A program made the position numbers and the translations under genes. A stretch of DNA of 64,000 nt from JANXQG01 sp964615095 (lineage in GTDB: Bacteria > Planctomycetota > Planctomycetia > Pirellulales > Thermoguttaceae). The notes under the pieces were generated by a model, which saw only the letters and a list, made by a program, of their open reading frames with translations, searched no databases and was not told the origin of the DNA. Location of the stretch: positions 270,663 through 334,662 of the forward strand of contig CAZTPX010000001.1 in NCBI GenBank assembly GCA_964615095.1, in the 5' to 3' direction. Below, in pieces: positions 9,895 to 16,800 of the stretch (positions within the stretch are counted from its first letter, which is position 1; every line of letters begins with the position of its first letter).

Positions 9895-9959
9895 CGTAGA
9901 ACGGAATTCATTCCGTTTCCCCGAAATACGCAAGGCAACGGAATAAATTCCGGTCTACG
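9895..9959. repeat. Inverted-repeat pair built on CGGAATTCATTCCG
   Basis: CGTAGAACGGAATTCATTCCG (left, 9895-9915) and the opposite-facing copy ending at 9959 match at 19 of 21 positions. Each arm is itself a small hairpin. It lies between the PAP2 gene and the csrA promoter. A lone GGAATTCATTCCG also occurs near 22718. Confidence 0.75.
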
Positions 9960-10069
9960 AACGACCTTGCGGTTCTCCTGCCCTCCGAGCCGAACGGAAC
10001 TAATCTGCGAATCTGCGCATTTTACCCAACTTTAGCATTCTCTAAACAATAATTCTGAACCACCTATAG

Positions 10070-10098
10070 TTGACAAACGTATACTGTTTGGGTAGAAT
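10070..10098 (+). promoter_or_regulatory. Sigma-70 type promoter for the small-ORF/csrA transcript
   Basis: The -35 TTGACA (10070-10075), an exact 17-nt spacer and the -10 TAGAAT (10093-10098) make a near-consensus promoter. Transcription would start near 10105, giving an ~80-nt leader before the first gene. Confidence 0.85.
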
Positions 10099-10104
10099 AA
10101 GAAT

Positions 10105-10186
10105 GTTTTGAGGGCCTGGCAAGGCCGGAATTGGCCCAATCGGGGCGGAAATCGGCTTTGCCGGGCATTCGCAAGGAGGAACCATT
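10105..10186 (+). promoter_or_regulatory. GGA-rich leader, candidate CsrA autoregulation site
   Basis: The hairpin GGCC-GGAATT-GGCC (10123-10136) presents GGA in a hexaloop, the preferred CsrA-binding shape. Other GGA triplets occur at GCGGAAATC and in the Shine-Dalgarno AAGGAGGAACC before the start at 10187. The same CAAGGAGGA sequence precedes csrA itself. Autoregulation is inferred. Confidence 0.5.
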
Positions 10187-10351
10187 ATGGAAAACCGTAT
10201 TAGCCAGTTGGGGAATGAGGACAGTGGGCAAAGGGACCGGGGGGAGCCGCAACCTATTGGTACGATCCTGGCCGAGCTTTTGGCCCAATACCAGGCCCGT
10301 TTTCCCGAGATCCGCATCGCCATTGTGCAGACGCCCGCAGTCGCCGTTTAA
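10187..10351 (+). CDS. Small protein of unknown function upstream of csrA (54 aa)
   Basis: The start is ATG 10187 with a strong Shine-Dalgarno (AAGGAGGA, 6 nt upstream) and the stop is TAA 10349-10351. The product begins MENRISQLGNEDSG. It is polar and charged in its first half, then has a probable amphipathic helix (TILAELLAQYQARFPEIRIA), with no signal peptide and no Cys. It follows the strong promoter at 10070 and lies 25 nt before csrA, so the two are almost certainly cotranscribed. I do not recognise the family. Its ribosome-binding site is nearly identical to that of csrA, suggesting shared translational control. A partner or regulator of CsrA is possible but only by position. Confidence 0.7.
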   Translation: MENRISQLGNEDSGQRDRGEPQPIGTILAELLAQYQARFPEIRIAIVQTPAVAV

Positions 10352-10376
10352 CCACATTTTGTCAAGGAGGATAATC

Positions 10377-10556
10377 ATGCTCGTGCTCAGCCGCTACAAG
10401 AATGAGGCCATCGTGATCGACGGCCAGATCAAAGTGACCATCGTAGAAATCCGGGGCGACCGCATCCGCCTGGGGATCGAGGCCCCGCGGGAGGTTGCCG
10501 TTTGGCGGGAAGAACTTCTTGCCCCGGCTGCCCCTCCGGAGCTGGCTGCGGTCTGA
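10377..10556 (+). CDS. csrA: CsrA/RsmA translational regulator
   Basis: CsrA is an RNA-binding homodimer that masks GGA-containing ribosome-binding sites. The start is ATG 10377, preceded by CAAGGAGGATAATC; a longer open frame upstream (from 10131) is not needed. The 59-residue protein begins MLVLSRYKNEAIVIDGQIKV and has the RNA-contacting GIEAPREVAVWREEL strand, matching the family's usual size. The C-terminal tail is Pro/Ala-rich. It is second in a two-gene transcript with the 54-aa protein. Confidence 0.96.
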   Translation: MLVLSRYKNEAIVIDGQIKVTIVEIRGDRIRLGIEAPREVAVWREELLAPAAPPELAAV

Positions 10557-10637
10557 TCCTCGCATTTCCCGCGGAATAGGTTGCCTGCCGTGCAAGCGGT
10601 TTTGCATTCGGCTAAACTATAGCTGGGTGCAAAACCG

Positions 10638-11783
10638 GTGATAGGCGGCAAGATGGGACAAGGGGCAGGATCTGCGAATCAGGGGCGAGGCGGTACGGAG
10701 TACTCAGTACTCAGTACTCAGTACTCAGTACTTAGTTCCTGTCCAGAAGCAACTCCGCGATTTGGCCGCATCTGCCCTCACCCCCTGCCCCTCTCCCGCG
10801 TACGGGCGAGGGGAGTTGTTTCTGGACAGGTACTTAGTACTCGGTACTCGGTACTCAGTACTCCGTGCTTCCTGGCGGCCCGCTGGCTTCTGCCGCTGTT
10901 GCTCCTCGTTTCCGGCTGCGACCACGATGAGTCCAGTATCTGTCGCGTCGAGGCGGTCTGGGGACGGCCGGGCATCTCGGATGGTCGCTTCCAAACGCCC
11001 CGCGCCATTGCCGTCGACGGCGACGATCAGCTCTATATCGTCGACAAGACCGCTCGCATCCAGGTCTTCAAGACCGACGGCACATTTCTCCGCTCCTGGT
11101 CCACGCCCGACCATGCCAACGGCAAGCCGACCGGCCTGAGCTTCGATCGTGACGGCAACCTGATGGTCGCCGACACGCACTATTTCCAAGTGCTGGTTTA
11201 CTCGCCGGAAGGCAATTTGCTCCGCACGCTGGGCAAAAAAAACGGCGAGAAGCCGGGCGAGTTCGGCTTTGTGACCGGCACGGCCCAGGACGCGCAAGGC
11301 AACTTGTACGTATCCGAGTATGGCGAGTACGACCGCATTCAGAAGTTCTCGCCCGACGGCCGCTTTCTACTCCAATGGGGCGGCCACGGTTCTGAGCCTG
11401 GCCAGTTCGTCCGTCCGCAAAAGATCGTCTTCGATGCCGACAATCATCTCTGGGTGACCGACGCCGGCAATCATCGCATCCAGGTGTTCGACACGCAGGG
11501 CAAGTTGCTCAAGTCCTGGGGAACGCAAGGCAGCCAGCCGGGCGAGCTTTACTATCCCTACGACATCGTGTTGGCCCCGCATGACACGCTGTATGTTTGC
11601 GAGTACGGCAACCATCGCGTCCAGAAGTTCACGCGCGACGGCCGCTCCTTGGGCTGCTGGGGTCGCCGTGGCCGGGGCGACGGCGAGCTCGACAGCCCCT
11701 GGGGCCTGGCGCGGGACAAGCAAGGCAAGCTGTATGTGTTGGATACCGGGAATAATCGGGTACAATGCGTGGGGGTGGAGTAG
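10638..11783 (+). CDS. NHL-repeat beta-propeller lipoprotein with a repeat-invaded 5' end
   Basis: From ~10920 the frame encodes five or six NHL blades (for example GRFQTPRAIAVDGDDQLYIV and PWGLARDKQGKLYVLDTGNN), a protein- or ligand-binding propeller. A lipobox (LLLLVSGC, Cys codon 10917) shows that it is a lipoprotein. The only ATG/GTG/TTG starts in frame are at 10638 and 10653, giving an impossible ~93-residue leader made of heptamer and palindrome translation (YSVLSTQYSVLS). A CTG at 10872 would give a normal 15-residue signal peptide. Either a CTG start is used or the real start was displaced by repeat DNA. The propeller is certain, the 5' end is not. Confidence 0.8.
   Translation: MIGGKMGQGAGSANQGRGGTEYSVLSTQYSVLSSCPEATPRFGRICPHPLPLSRVRARGVVSGQVLSTRYSVLSTPCFLAARWLLPLLLLVSGCDHDESSICRVEAVWGRPGISDGRFQTPRAIAVDGDDQLYIVDKTARIQVFKTDGTFLRSWSTPDHANGKPTGLSFDRDGNLMVADTHYFQVLVYSPEGNLLRTLGKKNGEKPGEFGFVTGTAQDAQGNLYVSEYGEYDRIQKFSPDGRFLLQWGGHGSEPGQFVRPQKIVFDADNHLWVTDAGNHRIQVFDTQGKLLKSWGTQGSQPGELYYPYDIVLAPHDTLYVCEYGNHRVQKFTRDGRSLGCWGRRGRGDGELDSPWGLARDKQGKLYVLDTGNNRVQCVGVE
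10694..10736. repeat. Heptamer array (AGTACTC)n
   Basis: Four to five 7-nt units of AGTACTC, ending in ACTTAG. It overlaps the apparent 5' coding end of the NHL lipoprotein gene. Confidence 0.9.
10738..10830. repeat. Inverted-repeat element between two heptamer arrays
   Basis: The arms CCTGTCCAGAAGCAACTCC (10738-10756) and its near-perfect complement (10812-10830, one mismatch) enclose a CCCTCACCCC...GGCGAGGGG hairpin of the same family as 5757-5845. Heptamer arrays directly abut both ends. Confidence 0.85.
10831..10865. repeat. Heptamer array (TACTCGG/TACTCAG)n
   Basis: Five units: TACTTAG, TACTCGG, TACTCGG, TACTCAG, TACTCCG. It ends just before the signal-peptide codons of the NHL lipoprotein. 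Confidence 0.9.
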
Positions 11784-11823
11784 ACAGGTTACATGCCTCG
11801 AAGGATAGGTATTACTATTGGAG

Positions 11824-11838
11824 ATCGCAATTTGTGAT
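11824..11838. promoter_or_regulatory. Degenerate ORF6N-type palindrome
   Basis: ATCGCAATTTGTGAT has two 7-nt arms around a central T, with one arm mismatch. The left half resembles the palindrome inside the ORF6N gene, the right half the upstream palindrome at 11876. Confidence 0.5.
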
Positions 11839-11875
11839 GCCCAGTTTTGCGATCGCGAGATTTGTGGTAGACGAA

Positions 11876-11908
11876 TCGTTCAAGATCACAATTTGTGATC
11901 TTGAACGA
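11876..11908. promoter_or_regulatory. Perfect 16-bp-arm palindrome upstream of the ORF6N gene
   Basis: The arm TCGTTCAAGATCACAA, a central T and the exact reverse complement. It lies 39 nt before the start codon and so is a candidate operator. The same TCAAGnTCnCAA core is repeated inside the coding sequence at 12146. Confidence 0.75.
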
Positions 11909-11947
11909 TGTGCCTAGGCATTCGCACGAGGTAAAAGAGGATCGATT

Positions 11948-12472
11948 ATGCCCAAAGCGGATTTGGTTCCAATCGAGCGGATCGAGAAAGCGATTCTCTT
12001 AATTCGTGGACATAAGGTCATGCTAGATCGGGATTTAGCGGATCTGTATGAGGTTTCGACAGGGAGTCTGAATCAGCAAGTTAGGCGGAACCTTTCGCGG
12101 TTTCCTGATGATTTTATGTTTCGGCTGACGTCTGAAGAAGCAAAAGCTTCAAGGTCGCAAATTGCGACCTTGAAGCGTGGCCAGAACATCAAGTTCCTGC
12201 CCTATGCCTTCACCGAGCAAGGCGTGGCCATGCTCTCCAGCGTGCTCAACAGCGACCGTGCCATCGAAGTCAATATCGCGATCATGCGGGCGTTCGTGCG
12301 GCTGCGCGAGATTCTCTCCTCGCACAAGGACTTGTCGCGCAAGCTGGACGAGTTGGAACGCAAGCTCGGCGATCACGACGAGAAATTCGTACTGGTTTTC
12401 GAGGCCATCCGGCAACTTATGAATCCGCCCTCCGGGCCGACGAAGCGACGCATTGGTTTTTGCCAGGAGTGA
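11948..12472 (+). CDS. ORF6N-domain DNA-binding protein
   Basis: The N-terminal ~100 residues match the ORF6N family (phage/mobile-element-associated DNA-binding domain): IERIEKAILLIRGHKVMLDR, DLADLYEVSTGSLNQQVRRN, FMFRLTSEEAKASRSQIATL, PYAFTEQGVAMLSSVLNSDR. A coiled-coil C-terminus follows (DLSRKLDELERKLGDHDEKF). The start is ATG 11948 with an AGAGGA ribosome site; 174 residues, a usual size. The codons for the conserved SRSQIATLK segment form a perfect palindrome (12146-12176) like the one upstream. It probably binds DNA, possibly those palindromes (inference). The family is often linked to horizontal transfer; A+T content around it is higher than in the neighbours. Confidence 0.88.
   Translation: MPKADLVPIERIEKAILLIRGHKVMLDRDLADLYEVSTGSLNQQVRRNLSRFPDDFMFRLTSEEAKASRSQIATLKRGQNIKFLPYAFTEQGVAMLSSVLNSDRAIEVNIAIMRAFVRLREILSSHKDLSRKLDELERKLGDHDEKFVLVFEAIRQLMNPPSGPTKRRIGFCQE
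12146..12176. repeat. Perfect palindrome within ORF6N codons
   Basis: The arm GCTTCAAGGTCGCAA, a central A and the exact reverse complement (15-bp arms). It encodes the conserved SQIATLK motif and matches the upstream palindrome at 11876 in the pattern TTCAAGRTCRCAA. Confidence 0.85.
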
Positions 12473-12494
12473 GTTACGCCCCGACACGCCAGCC

Positions 12495-15400
12495 ATGTTT
12501 TCCTACCACGCCACCTTCGCCGCCCCCGCCTACCTGGCACTCCTGCTGCTCCTGCCACTGCTCTGGTGGCATGGCTATCGCCGCCTGGTGGGCCTGGGCC
12601 GCCTGCGGCGCTGGCTGGCGTTGCTGTTCCGTACGCTGGCGGTTGCGCTGCTGGTCATGGCCGCGGCCGACCTGCAGATCGTGCGGACCAACGACCATCT
12701 CACGGTGATCTACCTGCTGGATCAGTCGCTGAGCATCCCGGAATCGCAGCGCGCGGCGATGATCAAGTACGCCCGCGACGAAGTCCGCACCCATCGCCGC
12801 AACCAGGACCGCGCCGGCGTGATCGTCTTCGGCCGCGACGCCGCGATCGAGCTTCCACCGTTCGACGACGACCTGCAGATGGGCAATGCCGTCGAAAGCC
12901 ACTTCGATCCGCAGGCCACGAACATCGCCGCCGCCCTGAAACTGGCCCAGGCCACCTTTCCCGAAGACGCCGCGCGGCGGATCGTGCTGGTGAGCGACGG
13001 CAACCAGAACCAGGGCAATGCCCTGGAACAGGCCCAGGCCGCGGCCGCGGCGGGTATCGGTATCGACGTCGTTCCCGTCCGCTACCGCCCGCGGGCCGAC
13101 GTCTCCGTGGACCGCCTGATCGTGCCCGGCGAAGTCCGCCGCAACCAGCCTTTCGACCTCCGCGTCGTGCTCTCCAACAATTGCGGACCCAAGCCGGGCG
13201 ACAAGGGTGAAGTACCCGGCCGACTGATCGTTACCAAGATCGTCGACGATCAGCCGGTCGATCGCACGGAGCAGGTGGTGACGCTCCCGCCGGGCAAGAA
13301 GGTCTTCAACCTGCGGCAATCGATCGACGCCGCCAACTTTTACACCTATGAAGCCAGGTTCGTCCCCGACCGGGCGGAAGACAACGCCACGCCGCAAAAC
13401 AAGCGGGCGACCGCCTTCACCCACGTGGCCGGCAAAGGGCAGGTGCTCTTGATCGTCGGCCAGCAGCGGCTCAACGACTATGCTCCGTTGGCCCAGCGGC
13501 TGCGGGAGCACGGCCTGGAAGTCGTCGTCCGCGGCACGGACCGGCTCTTCTCCAGCCTGGCCGAATTGCAGATCTTCGACACCGTCGTGCTGGCCAACGT
13601 GCCCCGCGCCACTGTCGATGAAGTGAATTTCAGCGACGAGCAGATCGACATGCTCGTACGCAATACGCAGCAGATGGGCGCGGGGCTGGTCATGCTCGGC
13701 GGACCGGAGAGTTTCGGGTCCGGCGGCTGGACCGGCACGGAGCTGGAGAAGGCCATGCCCGTCGATTTCCAGATCCGCAATGCCGAAGTGGTTCCCCGCG
13801 GCGCGCTGGTGCTGCTGATGCATGCCAGCGAGATCGCCCAGGGCAACGGCATCCAGAAGCAGATCGCCAAGGAAGCCATCAAGGCCCTCGGCGCCCAGGA
13901 CTATTGCGGCGTGATGCAGTGGAACGGCAACGAGGTCTGGATCTACGGCCAGGGCCTCGTGGAGATTGGCCAGTACCGCAACAAGCTGCTGCAGGCCGTC
14001 GATCGCATGACACCGGGAGACATGCCCGACTTCGAACCGGCCATGCTCCTGGCTGAACAGGGGTTCATCGGGCTGCAGAACAAAGCGGTGGCCGTGATGC
14101 ACATGATCGTGCTCAGCGACGGCGACCCAGGTCCGCCGAGTCCCGCGACGATCAACCGGCTGAAGGCCATGAAGGTGACGATCTCTACGGTGGCGGTAAA
14201 CGCCCACGGCACGTCCGAGAGCCAGAACCTGGCGAACATCGCCGCCGCCGGCAACGGCAAATACTATTCGGTGAACAACCCCAAGGCCTTGCCGCGGATC
14301 TTTCAGAAGGAGGCCCGCCGCGTCGCCCGGCCGATCGTTTACGAATCGCAGAATCCGTTTCCCCTGAAGCAGGTGTCCGAACATGAGATGATGTCCGGAA
14401 TCAGCGAGTTGCCGCCGGTCCGCGGCTATGTGCTCACCAGCAAGAAGGAAAACCCCCTGGTGGAAACCGTGCTCCTGGCCACCAAACCGGGCGGCGAGGA
14501 GAACACCACGGTCTTGGCGGGCTGGAACTACGGCCTGGGCCGCGCGGTGGCCTTCACCACCGATGCCGGATTGCAGTGGACGCCCAATTGGGCCAGCAGC
14601 GCGGCGGCCGACAAGCTCTTCGCCAAGATCGTTCAATGGTCGATGCGGCCCTCCGGCGGCACGGGCAGGCTGACCGCGACCTTCGAGCCGCTGGAAGGCA
14701 AGATGCGGGTCGTCGTCACGGCCCTGGACGACAAGAACGAGTTCATGAATTTCCTCACGATGACCGGCACGGCTGTGGGGCCGGACTTGAAGAAGCCGCT
14801 GGACCTGGAGATCGTGCAGACCCGGCCAGGTCGTTACGAGTGTACGTTCCCCATCCGCGATGCGGGCAGCTACTTTGTGACGATCAATCCCGGCCGCGGC
14901 ATGGCGCCCTTGCGGACGGGCGTGAACGTGCCCTATTCCGACGAGTTCCGCGACCGCGAGGCCAACGAGGCCCTCTTGGCCCAGCTTGTCGCCGTGCAGC
15001 CCAAGGACGGCCCGCCGGGCCAATTGATCGAGGCCCCGGCCGAGCCTGAACCTCAAACGCCAAGTCCGCCGACCAACAAGTTACTGGAGTTCAACACCTT
15101 CCGCCACGACCTGCCGAAGGCCAGCAGCAGCCAGGAGGCCTGGCACTGGCTGGTGCTCATGGCCAGTTGCGTGTTCCTGACCGACGTGTTCATCCGCCGC
15201 GTGAATGTGAGTTTTGCCTGGCTGCCGCCGCTGTTGGCCCGCACGCGCGATTTCGTCCTCCGCCGCCAGGGCGCCCCGCCTCAGCCACAGTTTATCGAGC
15301 GGCTGAAGAGCCGCAAGGCGGAGGTGGCCGATCACCTGGAACAACTCCGCGCGACGACACGGTTCGAGTTGCCCTCGCAAACGCCGCTTGAGGTGCAGCC

Positions 15401-15542
15401 GCTGGACGAGCTGGCGCCGCCACCGACTGCCGGGCCGCGCCCGCCCGGCCCGGCCTTGACCCCGGAGAAGAAGGAAGAAGAGACGTATACCGAGCGGTTG
15501 CTAAAGGCCAAGAAGAAGGCCTGGGAGGAGCGGAAAGAGTGA
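12495..15542 (+). CDS. Large membrane protein with VWA and glutamine-amidotransferase-like domains
   Basis: The start was chosen at ATG 12495 (MFSYHATFAAPAYLALLLLL), giving 1015 residues. Two N-terminal membrane helices (BatA-like) are followed by a von Willebrand A domain (VIYLLDQSLSIPESQ, a MIDAS-like DxSxS). Next come a beta-sandwich, a class I glutamine-amidotransferase-like Rossmann domain (GKGQVLLIVG to GAGLVMLGGPESFGSGG) without an obvious catalytic Cys, and a second VWA-like half. A C-terminal membrane helix (WHWLVLMASCVFLTDVFI) precedes a charged cytoplasmic tail. Paralogous in layout to the proteins at 48710 and 51568. Likely a cell-envelope structural or assembly factor; the exact function is unknown. 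Confidence 0.85.
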   Translation: MFSYHATFAAPAYLALLLLLPLLWWHGYRRLVGLGRLRRWLALLFRTLAVALLVMAAADLQIVRTNDHLTVIYLLDQSLSIPESQRAAMIKYARDEVRTHRRNQDRAGVIVFGRDAAIELPPFDDDLQMGNAVESHFDPQATNIAAALKLAQATFPEDAARRIVLVSDGNQNQGNALEQAQAAAAAGIGIDVVPVRYRPRADVSVDRLIVPGEVRRNQPFDLRVVLSNNCGPKPGDKGEVPGRLIVTKIVDDQPVDRTEQVVTLPPGKKVFNLRQSIDAANFYTYEARFVPDRAEDNATPQNKRATAFTHVAGKGQVLLIVGQQRLNDYAPLAQRLREHGLEVVVRGTDRLFSSLAELQIFDTVVLANVPRATVDEVNFSDEQIDMLVRNTQQMGAGLVMLGGPESFGSGGWTGTELEKAMPVDFQIRNAEVVPRGALVLLMHASEIAQGNGIQKQIAKEAIKALGAQDYCGVMQWNGNEVWIYGQGLVEIGQYRNKLLQAVDRMTPGDMPDFEPAMLLAEQGFIGLQNKAVAVMHMIVLSDGDPGPPSPATINRLKAMKVTISTVAVNAHGTSESQNLANIAAAGNGKYYSVNNPKALPRIFQKEARRVARPIVYESQNPFPLKQVSEHEMMSGISELPPVRGYVLTSKKENPLVETVLLATKPGGEENTTVLAGWNYGLGRAVAFTTDAGLQWTPNWASSAAADKLFAKIVQWSMRPSGGTGRLTATFEPLEGKMRVVVTALDDKNEFMNFLTMTGTAVGPDLKKPLDLEIVQTRPGRYECTFPIRDAGSYFVTINPGRGMAPLRTGVNVPYSDEFRDREANEALLAQLVAVQPKDGPPGQLIEAPAEPEPQTPSPPTNKLLEFNTFRHDLPKASSSQEAWHWLVLMASCVFLTDVFIRRVNVSFAWLPPLLARTRDFVLRRQGAPPQPQFIERLKSRKAEVADHLEQLRATTRFELPSQTPLEVQPLDELAPPPTAGPRPPGPALTPEKKEEETYTERLLKAKKKAWEERKE

Positions 15543-15552
15543 GATCGTGGGA

Positions 15553-16428
15553 TCACTCTTTTTCCAACACCTCGCGCGCCTCGCGCAAGCCTGCCAGCCG
15601 CTCCTTGCTCACCTTGGGATAGCGCAGCTTGAGCTTCTTCAAGGCCTCCAGCACGATGTCGGCGACCGCCAGCCGCGTGAACCACTTGTGGTCGGCGGGA
15701 ATGACGTGCCAGGGCGCCCAATCGGTGCTGGTATGGTTGAACATGTCCTCGTAGGCATTCTGGTAGCCGTCCCAAAAGGCCCGCTCCTTGGCATCGCTGG
15801 CGGAGAATTTCCAGTTCTTCTCCGGCCGGTCGATCCGTTCCAGGAACCGTCGCTTCTGCTCTCCCTTCGATATGTTGAGGAAGAACTTCAGGACCACGAT
15901 GCCGTTGTTCGAGATGTACTTCTCGAAGTTGTTGATGGCCTCGAAACGGCGGCTCCAAATGTGCTTGTCCTGCACGGCCGGCGGCAACCGCTCGGCGCTG
16001 AGGATCTCCGGGTGTACGCGCGCGACCAGGACCTCTTCGTAGTACGAGCGGTTGAAGATGCCGATCCGTCCGCGTTCCGGCAGCCGCTTCACGCAGCGCC
16101 ACAAGTAATCGTGGTTGAGTTCCTCGGTCGACGGGGCCTTGAAACTCGATACGTCGCAGCCTTGCGGGTTCACCCCCGACATGACGTGCTTGATCGTGCC
16201 GTCCTTGCCCGCCGCGTCCATCGCCTGGAAGATCAGCAACAGGGCATAGGTGTTCTGGGCGTAGAGCATGTCCTGGTACTCAGCCAGCCGCTGGATGTCG
16301 GCTTGCAGTTTCTTGGTGGCTTCCTTCTTGCTGGGGTAGTTGTCGGTGTAGGCGGGATCGAAGTCCTTCTTGAGCGAGATCTTATCGCCCGGCGGAACGA
16401 GGAACGAGGACGCGGATTTCTTTGCCAT
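15553..16428 (-). CDS. ppk2: Polyphosphate kinase 2 family (polyphosphate:nucleotide phosphotransferase)
   Basis: Transfers phosphate between polyphosphate and nucleoside (di)phosphates. The 291-residue protein has the Walker A motif MDAAGKDGTIKHVMSG, a Walker-B-like IGIFNRSYYEEVLVARVHPE and the lid-region Arg/Lys-rich stretch near KGEQKRRFLERIDRPEKNWK, all characteristic of short single-domain PPK2 enzymes. Start ATG 16428. Convergent with the VWA gene (10-nt gap). Direction (kinase or ATP-forming) and nucleotide preference cannot be read from sequence. Confidence 0.93.
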   Translation of the reverse strand: MAKKSASSFLVPPGDKISLKKDFDPAYTDNYPSKKEATKKLQADIQRLAEYQDMLYAQNTYALLLIFQAMDAAGKDGTIKHVMSGVNPQGCDVSSFKAPSTEELNHDYLWRCVKRLPERGRIGIFNRSYYEEVLVARVHPEILSAERLPPAVQDKHIWSRRFEAINNFEKYISNNGIVVLKFFLNISKGEQKRRFLERIDRPEKNWKFSASDAKERAFWDGYQNAYEDMFNHTSTDWAPWHVIPADHKWFTRLAVADIVLEALKKLKLRYPKVSKERLAGLREAREVLEKE

Positions 16429-16604
16429 CGGAGGCGCCTTTCATGGAAGTATGGTGCGGCAGGGAAATGTCGCTGCTATTACTAGCCTAACATGGGGCAT
16501 GCCGATTTGCCACCAAAACCCGATGTTTGCTAGTGCGTAACTCTTGACCTTTCCTCTGCGGCGACGACAATGGGCGATATCGCTTCGATATGGAAATACT
16601 TCAC

Positions 16605-16765
16605 GTAGGATGGGCTATATACCGCGAGCGGGCACAAAAATGAGCCGTTGGAGTTCCGGCTTTAGCCGGCATCTTGCCGGGTTCGCCGCCTAAAGGCGGA
16701 ACTCCGACGGCTCGTTTCCACTCGCGCAAGCTATGGCGTCACTGACGGACTAAAGTCCATCCTAC
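16605..16765. repeat. Nested inverted-repeat element (GTAGGATGG ... CCATCCTAC)
   Basis: The outer arms GTAGGATGG (16605-16613) and CCATCCTAC (16757-16765) enclose inner arms GAGCCGTTGGAGTTCCG (16642-16658) and its one-mismatch complement (16697-16713). Inside those are two further small hairpins (CCGGCTTTAGCCGG, CCGCCTAAAGGCGG). It fills the gap between ppk2 and the PQQ lipoprotein; nothing coding was seen there. Confidence 0.85.
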
Positions 16766-16800
16766 ATTTGGCCGCTAAAGTTCCCAGGTTCTTTCAAAGC

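Noticed and set aside
12474..15056. 860-codon minus-strand open frame opposite the VWA gene
   Set aside because: Low-complexity His/Arg/Gln-rich translation typical of antisense of GC-rich genes; the plus strand is clearly coding.
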